Shown here one piece after another: positions 20,799 through 30,289 of a stretch of 64,000 nucleotides of DNA. A model generated the notes under the pieces. That model had not been told where the DNA came from, searched no databases, and saw only the letters and a list, made by a program, of their open reading frames with translations. Origin of the DNA: Gamsiella multidivaricata. Its lineage: Eukaryota; Mortierellomycota; Mortierellomycetes; Mortierellales; Mortierellaceae. The stretch covers positions 114,501 to 178,500 of the forward strand of contig NW_026251712.1 in the NCBI RefSeq assembly GCF_025024155.1, in the 5' to 3' direction. Position numbers and translations under genes: made by a program. Position 1 is the stretch's first letter. The number at the start of each line of letters is the position of its first letter.

Positions 20799-23216
20799 GT
20801 CTGTAATAGTCTAGATCTATGGAAAAAAGATAGCAGCAAGGAGACGAAGTATGTTGTCAGTACATGATTGTAGCACTGCACGGGCGGGTGGTAGTATCAG
20901 TAGATTCGGACATATGCAAGAACTCAATCCCTCCAATGCTAACCCTACAGGTAGCCGATACGAGGAACGTTGCACACTGGCCTTCAGATCAGGGGCATAC
21001 CGGAGGCGAAATATTCAGGCACAGGCAACCGAAGATAGAAAAAGTTGCTTCCACACGTCCGAGAGGTATTATTCTAGCAAAAAAAAAAAGAACGACACGC
21101 CGAACGGTGTGAAATTAGTTCTCAAGTTCCTGTGAGAAGGGTTGATGGGTTGTTTTGAATGCTAGTTCAAAGGCCAGTTTTCCATGCCGCCAGGGCCACA
21201 AAAAAAAGCTAAATAGATCGCCTACCTAAAAGGCAATGGCTGGAAAGGGCGATTCTCCAGCGGCTGTTTCGGCAAAAAAAAAGTCTTCTCAGGCAAAAAT
21301 CCGTGATACAAAAAGGATTGCCGAATATGGAATAGGCAAGATGCGCAAGGAGTAGACTAACAGGCGATGAAGATGGTACTATCTCTAGAGATTAAGATCA
21401 AACGCGTTGAAGGGTGTGAGGGTCAAGGTGATGCTGACTCCATTGAACACTGATGAAAAGTGCCTCTCGCTTTGGTCCATTGATTCCAGGACAATGGGCG
21501 CGAGAATTACGTCACCGAAGTGGCGAATGTGTGTCGCAACCACACTATTTTTTTCTGAGGCAGCACTCACTCATTGAACCGCTTTCTTTTCGTCTGTAGA
21601 GTGCCTTGCATTAATTGCAGCGGATCCATTTGAGTAGACACAGGAGGTGCGCAGGTATGTAACGCGAAAATATGGACAAGTTTGTTATCTATCTCCCAGG
21701 CCGTTTTCAAGGAGCCACATGGAGCTCATTGGATCCAGGTCAGTAAGATATGCAGCATTTGTGTGAGATAAAAAATGCAGGTCAGCAGTCAATTATCTTG
21801 GATAATTTTATTTTCTTTGAAAGCCCGTCATTTTGCATATACCATTGAGGCGTTTTCTTGGCAGCCTTCCTATCCTTCTTACAATGCTCGCGTGTAAATG
21901 TCAGTCGAGCATTAGAAATGGAGTGGTAGGCGTATGCGCGATCTGTATCTTAAACCATCGATTCACAACGTGTCGCGATATACATCCGTTTATTCATTCA
22001 TGTGCCACTCCTCCAGGGGCGAATAAATACTCAATCGCGCTCGTTCATGGAAGATGGCGGGAAAGGCATCCGAAGATCTATCGAATGGCGCCAAAAAAGA
22101 GGAATTGAAAATGGGGTACATTTGTCTGGACTACATCCAACACAACGTGTGCTTACAAAAATATCGCGTGCGAGGACCTTTGTTGATGTATTTAAAACAA
22201 CGTAGCACGCGATATATTATAAGTTGCGCACATAGAGTTGAGATGAGTGTCTCTTCACATTCTTCATAAAAGTGTGGCAAACAATTGTTGCAGACATAAA
22301 TGGGTCGGATGAAAAAGGAACAACGTCGCGGCAATTGCGAGATGATGCGTTTTGATGGAGGGGATATAAGAAGCTCCTTTTAAATATGGATGTGGCCATC
22401 AAGGTTGCATGTCGTGATAGTTGCTCAGAATCCTCACATCCGCAAAAGGCATGGTCTCTAAAATCACATCCATTCAGCTGCATGGAAGGAAGGGCAACAT
22501 GGAGGGAAAGCCTACTAAGCCATTGTTAAGGCTCCGGAACAGAACGCGCCATGCATTCACCCTGCTTTGAATGTAGATATTGCGCCTGTGGTGGGTTGGA
22601 TTCACAACGGGCAGTAGTTGTTGCTTGTACATGTGCTTGGGTTGCAATGTTGCTCAAAATGGCATCATTTCTGTGTCTTAATAGGTGCGATAGCACCATT
22701 GACCGCCAGCCCAGCGGAGATTTATAGCCCAAAACAATCCCAGGTGCATGGGACGTGTAACCTCTGTCGACCATCTCTCTTTATTCTTGTGTATATGTGG
22801 TCGTGATCTTTTTTCTTTTACTTTAGCTCTCAGCTTGAATGGGTCCTACGTGTGTCCAACGTGGTGGATTAGACCATTCAGCCAATGTCTAGCATGCTGG
22901 CAGTTTCCAGATGGAAGCGCCCTCTTTTAAATGGTACCATTCACATTAACCTTATCGCATTTTGGCCCCTTTTGCTCGGTAACGATATAAAAGACGGCCC
23001 GCGAAGGCACTCCTAGAAACGCTCCTTTGCCTCACGCTTCCATCCTGTCTTCTCGCTATAGGGTTCATCACTCTCACTCTCTAATTTAATAACGACAACT
23101 TCCCTGAACGTCTTGCACCTTGTTCCTCTTCCTTTACCATTCACGACGTCCTTTCACGCCCATTCATTTCGATCAACTGACACCTTCTTATCGCTGCATC
23201 ACATACACCTCTAACC
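20799..23216. other. Intergenic region, no convincing gene
   Basis: About 2.4 kb between the minus-strand GATA gene and the seven-TM gene, so promoters of both lie here. A minus-strand segment around 21385-21640 shows two short ATG-headed frames that could be exons of a small gene, but I could not settle a splice model. An 11-bp inverted repeat (ATATCGCGTGC) sits at 22161-22171 and 22205-22215. Confidence 0.4.
22986..22992 (+). promoter_or_regulatory. TATA box of seven-TM gene
   Basis: TATAAAA in the context cgaTATAAAAgacgg, about 225 bp upstream of the ATG at 23217 and followed by a CT-rich leader. Function inferred from position. Confidence 0.5.
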
Positions 23217-24461
23217 ATGGGCGCCTCGCTGATCGCCACAGCCATCAATTTCGACACCCTCTTCGGAGCTCTGCTCGTAGGAGCATCCCTCATTCTTACC
23301 ATGCACTCCCTCGCCAGGATGATCTTCTTGAAACGAACTGCTTCCAAATACCATCTCTTCCCTATCATCAACGTCGCCCAATTTGTCAACGAAATCTGCG
23401 TCTTCTTCCTCATTACCGCCGCCTTTGATACAATCTCCTTCCGGACCGCACTCTGGCTCAATGTCATCAACAACGTTGCCTACTTTATCACCAAACCTAT
23501 CACCATGTATCTCGCTTACCTCCGGTGCTCTGCCGTCTTTCCTGCCTTCCGGAAGCTCAACTGGCTGCATTACTTCCTCATTGGCTTCCGAGCTCTCGAG
23601 TTGTTTGTAATCGTCATCGTCAACATTATCCAGAACCAACTCTGTGACGGATCTGTCGACAAGGGAACACGGTGTGCGCCTTTGGCGATCGCATGGACGT
23701 TCCGCGATGCTGGTGCACCAGTCTTCCGATTCTATTACATCATCTGTGAGGGCATCTTTTACTATAAGCTGTTCACCACGCTCAAGGGAATGAGCTCCGG
23801 CAAGAATATCGAGCTGATGCAGTACCGTCGGCTCCAGACCTCCCTGTTTACGGTCGATCTGATCCTCCTCATTTTTATGTCTATCTACCGCATCATCGGT
23901 ATCTTCAACACGCACCTGCCCACATACGTCTACTACGAACTCTTCTCCTCGACGTTGACCATCTTTACCCTCACCGAGTTTGGTCTCAACATCCGTATGC
24001 TCTTCAATTCGGTCAGCGGAGACGGCCGAACCAATTCGGACGTGGTGAGCGATGGGCTGCGCGGACCCGATGGCATGCATTCTAGTAAGCTGGAGATGGG
24101 TGCGGTCTCGTCGAATCGACCCCGTCCCCTGACCAACAATTCGACTTCTCCTCTGGCCAGTAACGCCGCCGGCTTTGGCAACGGCAGCGAGATTGATATT
24201 TCGACCTCGGCGCACCATCAGAACTATACTTTATACGGTTCGCATCCCCATTCTAACGACTGGCGCTACCCATTCTCGGCGAATGACCCTGCTGTGCAGT
24301 TCTATGACAGCGTAGAGAACCTTCATGAAAAGCAGGAGCCGACTCAGCGTCCTAGTCTGAGTTTCTCGATACCCGAGCGAACACCTGCTGTCCCTGATCG
24401 CACATTGACCGTGCCGCTACGTTCTTCGGCGCGCCATCGACTTGAGAGCGGCCGAAGATAG
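23217..24461 (+). CDS. Orphan seven-transmembrane protein
   Basis: I do not recognise the family. It is a single-exon frame of 414 aa with a short N-terminus and about seven hydrophobic helices, near residues 12-32, 45-70, 76-100, 114-140, 162-180, 206-230 and 236-262. A hydrophilic Ser/Pro-rich tail of about 140 residues follows. This topology (short outside, 7 TM, long cytosolic tail) is GPCR-like. Two Cys in the fourth-to-fifth TM loop region (about residues 142 and 152) could form a disulfide. I see no DRY, NPxxY or rhodopsin Lys motif. The gene has high GC at third codon positions and a strong antisense open frame, a by-product of that bias. A receptor role is inference only. Confidence 0.75.
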   Translation: MGASLIATAINFDTLFGALLVGASLILTMHSLARMIFLKRTASKYHLFPIINVAQFVNEICVFFLITAAFDTISFRTALWLNVINNVAYFITKPITMYLAYLRCSAVFPAFRKLNWLHYFLIGFRALELFVIVIVNIIQNQLCDGSVDKGTRCAPLAIAWTFRDAGAPVFRFYYIICEGIFYYKLFTTLKGMSSGKNIELMQYRRLQTSLFTVDLILLIFMSIYRIIGIFNTHLPTYVYYELFSSTLTIFTLTEFGLNIRMLFNSVSGDGRTNSDVVSDGLRGPDGMHSSKLEMGAVSSNRPRPLTNNSTSPLASNAAGFGNGSEIDISTSAHHQNYTLYGSHPHSNDWRYPFSANDPAVQFYDSVENLHEKQEPTQRPSLSFSIPERTPAVPDRTLTVPLRSSARHRLESGRR

Positions 24462-25109
24462 CCTAATCTTTATGTGGATAAATATCATCGTACTCACAGT
24501 ATAACTCCTAAACCATATTCTCCTTATACCCTTCCACCTGTCCACTCTTGGATGTCGTTTAGCAAAGACATGTATAAAAGCGCTGTATTCTATCTCAATA
24601 GTCCCATTGGCCAATCGCTTTGTCCTCTGCACTGAATTATGTACTACATTTTCGTTCATTTGACCACATAAATGAAAAGGAGAGTGCGCCTTTCTGATGT
24701 AACGGCGCTTCATTGACACAGCAGAGTAGCATAACATCTGCTTTTGGGTCATGCATGGGAAATTGCTACTTCAGGAAAGGGGAGCGGCTTTGTAATTGGT
24801 TCATGCAGACCTTAACCTCAGCGTCCCAGTGTAATCTTCAATCTCTTTTTTTCAGTGGTATCGTTTTAAGTCAAATAACCCGCCATTTGTGCAACTAATG
24901 GCGAATATCGCTCTACAACACGAGCTTCGCACAGCGCAATGAACAAATGTCGTATGCCGGCTAAACCATTTGTATTGTACGCCGCTCTGAAAATCGACGA
25001 GAGCAATTATGTATTTTCATGGAAACTCAGTTCTTCATATCCAGGTTGGCCGATCGTCCGCATTATCTTTTCTTACAAGTCATGAAAAAGTATAGTAATA
25101 TCCAGACCT
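24462..25109. other. Convergent intergenic region
   Basis: Sequence between the 3' ends of the seven-TM gene (+) and guanine deaminase (-). It should hold both terminators and polyadenylation sites. No gene seen. Confidence 0.5.
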
Positions 25110-26653
25110 CTATTCTTCTGGCACTCTAACCTCCTTGCCTTGGACATAGACCCTCTCGTTGTTGCGGTCATCACCTACAAATAAGTACTTTTCAAACTTT
25201 GTCTGTACAGTGTCGTGCGCAAAGATATCCAGCGGCGAACCCTTCACGGATGTGTTGACAAGGATCGCATCGAACTCCTTACCGACCCTAAAGTTGCCGA
25301 TTGTATCCCCGAGTTCCATCACGCGTGCTCCGCCCATGGTCGCCAGATAAAACAGCTCCGGAATCGAAAGCGACTTTCCTGGATTTCTCGCAATCGAACA
25401 TGTCCTGGAACATCGCAATGCCTCCAGAACCGAGGAAGAGTATCCACCCGCGACATCTGTTCCCAGACCGACCTTAAGATCCAGATCGATCATCTTACGG
25501 ACATCCGCCATCCCTGACTTGATATTAAAGTTGGAGTTCGCACAGTGTGAGATACCCGCGTCGACGTCCTTCATCAGCGCCCACTCCTCGTCCTTCATGT
25601 GCACACAGTGGGCCATAATAGACCGGCGGTTCAAAAGGCCATGTTCCGCGTAGATAGCTGTGTAATTGACCGAGTTCGGGAAGAACGACATTGTGAAATC
25701 GATCTCGCTCGAGGTCTCGCACAGATGCGACTGGATCGGCACATGATACTCTGCCGCAAGCCTACCCAGCTCTCTCAAAAGATCTGAGGTGCAAGAGATG
25801 GCGAATCGGGGTGTGATGATCGGCGTTAGCAGCGGTTTGGACTCGGTCCCCATGTGTGCGTTGGTCGCATTGACGTATTCGATAAAGGCACGCGTGTCCG
25901 CAACCGAGGATTCTGTTGTCTCGATCAAGAAATCGGGCGAATTCTGATTCATGTTGACCTTGCCGATATAGGCACGTTGACCTTGTTCTTCAATGACCCT
26001 GACCAGCTCCTTAGTCGCATCCAGATGGATGGTGGCGAACCAGCAGGCGGAGGTGGTACCGTTGCGGAGTGAACGGGCGACGGCTTTTGAGTAAATCTGC
26101 CGCGCATAGTCCGGGTCCTTGAACTTGCTCTCATGCGGGAACGTAAGGGTGTCGAGCCATTCGAGTAAAGGGATATCGTGCCCGTTCCCACAATACGAGT
26201 ATTGAGAGGCGTGCTATAGCATAGCAGCGTGTTTGGACAAGACACTCTTTGAGATACATATGTCATAGAGTTAAACGTCAAGACATTACATGCGAGCTTA
26301 CAATGTGGGTATCGATAAAGCCTGGAATAATGAACTGATTCTCATTCAGGATGATGACCTATTAGGTTGTGCGTTCAAAGAGCCAGACAAGTAGCTATAA
26401 GTACAGCATGTGCTATTGCGACTACATATGAGGCAAAAAAAGTAACGTGTCTTTTACGTACCTTTTCTTCATCCACACCCTCAAGCATATTGCCCAATTG
26501 AGTTTTCTGCACACCCTTTAGTATCCTGGCAATTCTTCCGTGGATATCAATAAAGAGGAGTCCGCCCTCTATGAATTCGATTTCGTTGATAGAAACGGAA
26601 TGAATGAATGTGCCATGAAAGACTTTTGAAATAGACGCTGCAAAAGAAGACAT
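25110..26653 (-). CDS. GUD1: Guanine deaminase
   Basis: This amidohydrolase converts guanine to xanthine and ammonia in purine salvage. Three exons, 26653-26462, 26358-26302 and 26213-25110, all joined between codons, give 450 aa, normal for the family. Exon 2 is only 57 bp. Joining exons 2 and 3 creates the metal-binding motif PGFIDTHIHASQYSY. Other family blocks are PLLEWLDTLTFPHE, NGTTSACWFATIH, QSHLCET (metal and substrate His), MAHCVHM, ISHCANSN and the metal Asp in VGLGTDVAGGYSSS. The C-terminal block PLDIFAHDTVQTKFEKYLFVGDDRNN is typical of guanine deaminases and separates them from other amidohydrolases. It faces the TspO-like gene head to head across 1.2 kb. Confidence 0.95.
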
Positions 26654-27890
26654 CGAAGCTGGAGACTAGGGAGGGGTAAAGAAGAAGATTGTTGATTCGA
26701 ACGTCGAGTGATGAGGTTTAGTTGCAATGGCACATTCGAATGAGGGTGCCTGGGAACGCTCGTAGTGTGTGACCTCAATTGGGCCCCTGATATTTGGTGG
26801 CACTGACGCGTTTGACTCCCCTCCCTCTCACCTACAAACATATTCGGTAGCACACTTTTATGAGCCGTAAGCCCAGGCACTATCCTTGTATGGTGTCATG
26901 AAGCGACTGGGACGACTGAACATGGCTGTGACCGAGAATAGAGGGGTTCAATCGTCGTCGCTATAGAGAGATGAAGCTGAAACGAATAAGGTTTTCACCT
27001 GGAGAAGGACCTGCAAGTATCCAAAAGGATCTCTTTTGATACTCTACCTTATGCAAAAGCTTTGGCGGTCTTCCGTGTTCATCTTTCTTTTCTTTACTGC
27101 GTATCGTGCAACGTACGTTGTGGATAGGAAGGAGTTCCACGTTTGTTGGGTAAGCAAGGTTTAGAAACTTGCATCCCACAAAGGCTAGAATAAAAAACAT
27201 AGTTGCTTCAGCCTTTTTTTCCTCTTTTTTGAAAAAAAACGCGCCTGCTGATCAAAGCAATAGTGCCAAGAGTTGCCCTTTTTGTTGATACTGCCAGTCC
27301 TATTTTGAGTGTATGTGCAATTCAATACACATTCTCTATGTGGTCACAATTTTGTCCACGCTTGTGGTTTGTGAAAGCTGCCAAATGGAGCGAGAGTAAG
27401 AAAGCAGCAAAAGAAAGGGAAGGAAAGGGAAGAGGAGGAGGAAGTACGGAAGTAGCCCCAGATTACAGGTTTTGTCTGCCTGGATGGCAGACAACGGCTA
27501 GCGCCCGCACGTCACAGCACACTTTGCCGTGGTTGGATGGTGCGCTTGTCGAACAAACAACACCGACAAGACAAGAGGCAGTGATATGTTGATGTTTGTG
27601 TGCGTGCTTAGTACTTTGACAATTCACATCTTTGTCCTACAACGGAGTCCCATCTAGCTCGAGCGTGCCTCTTTGTACAGTGTTCGAGATCGCATCGTTA
27701 AAGGTGTCAAGCGGTCCTTCAAACAGAAGTACTTCCAACTTAGTTAACCAACGTGCACACTGCCCTGGCTTTTTTTTTTTTTTTACGCGCCATTTTATAT
27801 TCCTCTTTCTTCTCTTTCTTCTTCTTCTTTCTCCTACTCCTCATCCCTCCTCCTCTCTTTTCTCCATTCCCAGCTCGCAAGACGTCTCCG
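26654..27890. other. Divergent promoter region
   Basis: About 1.2 kb between the start codons of guanine deaminase (-) and the TspO-like gene (+). No gene is supported. A T-run near 27770-27784 and CT-rich sequence precede the plus-strand ATG, consistent with a 5' UTR. Confidence 0.45.
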
Positions 27891-29416
27891 ATGACCTTCT
27901 CTACCCACCACTGGCCCTCCAAGGTCGCCAACATCCTCGTCTACTTGACCTTGGTATCCGGAAATCTGTACTCTACCTTTATCGGTGGCGAGGACCAAGA
28001 TTCGCCTTATCACTCCAAGCACCAGTCCTACATCACTCCTGCTGCCTTCACCTTCTATATCTGGACCCTGATCCACGTCTTGCTCGGCGGTATGGTCATC
28101 TACCAGTGGTTCAACGATAAGGTTCACAAGGCTGTCGGCTGGCACTTTGTCATTGTCTCGATCATCAACGCCATCTGGCTCGCTCTTTGGGTAAGATTCT
28201 TGTCGAACCTGTTCATTATCCCCTTCTTTTTGCGCTATGAAGAGCACTGAGAATAGATAAGGGTCTCATTCCGTTGTAATACTGAGCGTGAGAATGAAAA
28301 GCGCGCCCATCGGAGACGTGAAGACGTGAAGACGCGGGAACCAAAAAAAAAAAAAAAAAGCTCTCAAACATCTCCCACATGAACCACCTTTTCCTCTTAC
28401 AGCTTATTGGAGACGCCCAACTAGACACCATCTTGTTGCTGTTAACTTGGGCCTGGAGCGCTGTTATTTGGGAATAATCTTATTCCATCTTTTGCTCTAT
28501 CGGCCAATACAGTTGAGGTAGACGCGTCGTTGTCTGTTTGTACACAAGCGTGGATGGTTTCAAGATGGAGGATTTTTTATTCCGCGGCGATGGGGAATGT
28601 ATTTTTTTTTTCTTGGGTCAAGCGATCATGAGAAATCTAGTCGGCTTACCAACCATGGACCATGGTGGTCAGTTATTCTGCATAGTATTTATGCAATCTC
28701 ATGCAATGCCATCCCTTGATATGCCATGTCTTGCATCCGAGAGACACCATTACGGCGCTTGTCATGCTAACGTGTGGATTCTCTGTTGCCTTTATGATCA
28801 TAGACTGCCGGCCACACCTTCCTTGCCTTCGTTACCTTGATCTTTGCTACTGGCGCTGTCTCCTTCATCTACTACAGGCTGAAGGAGCAGCACGCCGCAG
28901 ACACCGTGGCCGAGGTCCTGTTCTTGCATCTCCCTTTCTCTTTGTACCATGCCTGGATCTTTGTCCTCTTGGTCATCAACGCGTTCGCTGTCTTCTCGTC
29001 CGCGGAGGGTGAACCCTCGACTTTCCAGGCGGTCCTTGCCATTGTCGGCCTTGTCTTCGTTGCCTCGACTGTCATTGGCTACATCGAGTATAAGAAGGGT
29101 GATGTCGGTAAGTTATCTTTATTACTCATTTAAGCGCAGTTGCAAGAGGGAGACAAGGCTACGGGCGATTAATATTACGCGCTATGGGGTGCCACACACT
29201 TCTGACGATGCTACGTTATTTTCGATTTGCGACGGCATAGCTGGCGCATTGGTCTTGTCCTGGTACTTGTTCGGCGTCTTTGCCCAACAAAAGGATGCTG
29301 CCATCCACTGGACCTCTCTTGGTCTCGGCATCGCCGTTGCTGTCTACACCTTGAAGCCTTTCGTCACTTCCTTCTTTGGCCGCCAGTCTGGCGAGACCGC
29401 CCCTCTCTTGGGTTAA
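27891..29416 (+). CDS. TspO/MBR-like multi-pass membrane protein
   Basis: Exons 27891-28190, 28804-29107 and 29241-29416 give 259 aa. The segment YITPAAFTFYIWTLIHVLLGGMVIYQWF fits the 'TPAxxxFxIWxxIYxxL' pattern seen in tryptophan-rich sensory (TspO/MBR) relatives. IINAIWLALW|TAGHTFLAFVTLI continues the pattern across the first splice junction. About seven hydrophobic segments are present, more than the five of classical TspO, so this belongs to a larger relative group. It probably sits in an internal membrane; ligand and function are unknown. The 613-bp first intron contains a small open stretch beginning LIGDAQLD at 28403 that could be an alternative exon, but it ends in a stop. The start ATG at 27891 was chosen over in-frame non-ATG codons upstream. 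Confidence 0.75.
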
Positions 29417-30033
29417 GAGTGTATATCTCTCATATGGGGTGCATAGTATTCATTTGCTGTAGGTGCGGGAGATATTTATTTCCGCACATCAAAAGAAGAA
29501 TAAACAAGAAAAGAATATCATGCGCGCCCAAGTACGGCTTCTCCAGAGTACTGCTGGACGTGGTCTGACCCCATTTGGATGCCCACTGCACAAAATCTAG
29601 ACTAACATGGATTCGAACACTGCAGTATCTGACCCATCGAGCGAAGAGCTGGACCATGGATGGTCAATATGCTATACTTATCGAAGTGCGTTTCCGCCAC
29701 AAGTAAAGACGATGCCCATCGCAATATACTATATAGGAAAATGCATGATGAATAGACTTCTCCATGCTCTAGCGTTTCTTAAAAAGCTCTACCAGAACTA
29801 CAGTCATGTTCGGCTGTGACTTGAACGGACACAGTGGGCCCTTGAATACGGGGTGGATAGGGCCTCCTGAAGCACAGCCGACCTGCCTGCGGATCTTTTA
29901 TCGTTACAGCGCGGGTTTAACATGTACGTGTCAGCCCAATTGCTCGCGTTTGTGGGTTGAGGTGCGGCGCTTCTGTGAACCCATAGGCTGAGGAGTATGT
30001 CCAACCGCCAATCTAGAGTCGAAAGCATTGGTA
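29417..30033. other. Intergenic region left of the transposon
   Basis: 3' flank of the TspO-like gene and sequence up to the putative left end of the transposon. No gene seen. Confidence 0.4.
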
Positions 30034-30047
30034 AACCGCGAAATATA

Positions 30048-30151
30048 ATTTTGAATTGAAGTGAATACTCCTAATTTGGACGCATATATTTTTTGAATTG
30101 AATGATTACTATCCCGATTTGGACAGATTCCTGTTGTTCCCAATTTGGAAC
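30048..30151. repeat. Imperfect tandem repeats at transposon left end
   Basis: Two units of TTTTGAATTGAA followed by about ten bases and then C-C-(T/C)-(A/G)-ATTTGGAC lie at about 30049-30081 and 30091-30124. A third, partial CCCAATTTGGAAC is at 30139-30151. Repeated motifs just inside a transposon end often serve as transposase binding sites; that role is inferred. Confidence 0.55.
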
Positions 30152-30289
30152 GACTGGTAGCTCTCTACAAGCAAACTGAGACGTAGTGCACTTAGGGAAT
30201 GGGGCTACGGATGCACAACGCCAATGCTCATTTGAAAGCTCATGGCTAGATGATGAACCACACAAATCTTGCAACACAACCGAGAAAAA

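Noticed and set aside
23211..24218. 335-codon minus-strand open frame
   Set aside because: Antisense shadow of the seven-TM gene; no motifs and low-complexity acidic composition.
28403..28477. Possible extra exon in the TspO-like gene (LIGDAQLD...)
   Set aside because: It has a good acceptor but runs into a stop without a usable donor, whereas direct joining of 28190 to 28804 gives a continuous membrane helix.
29600..29640. GTTCGAATCC on the minus strand, similar to a tRNA T-loop
   Set aside because: Flanking bases do not pair as a T-stem and no acceptor stem, D-arm or anticodon arm can be drawn.
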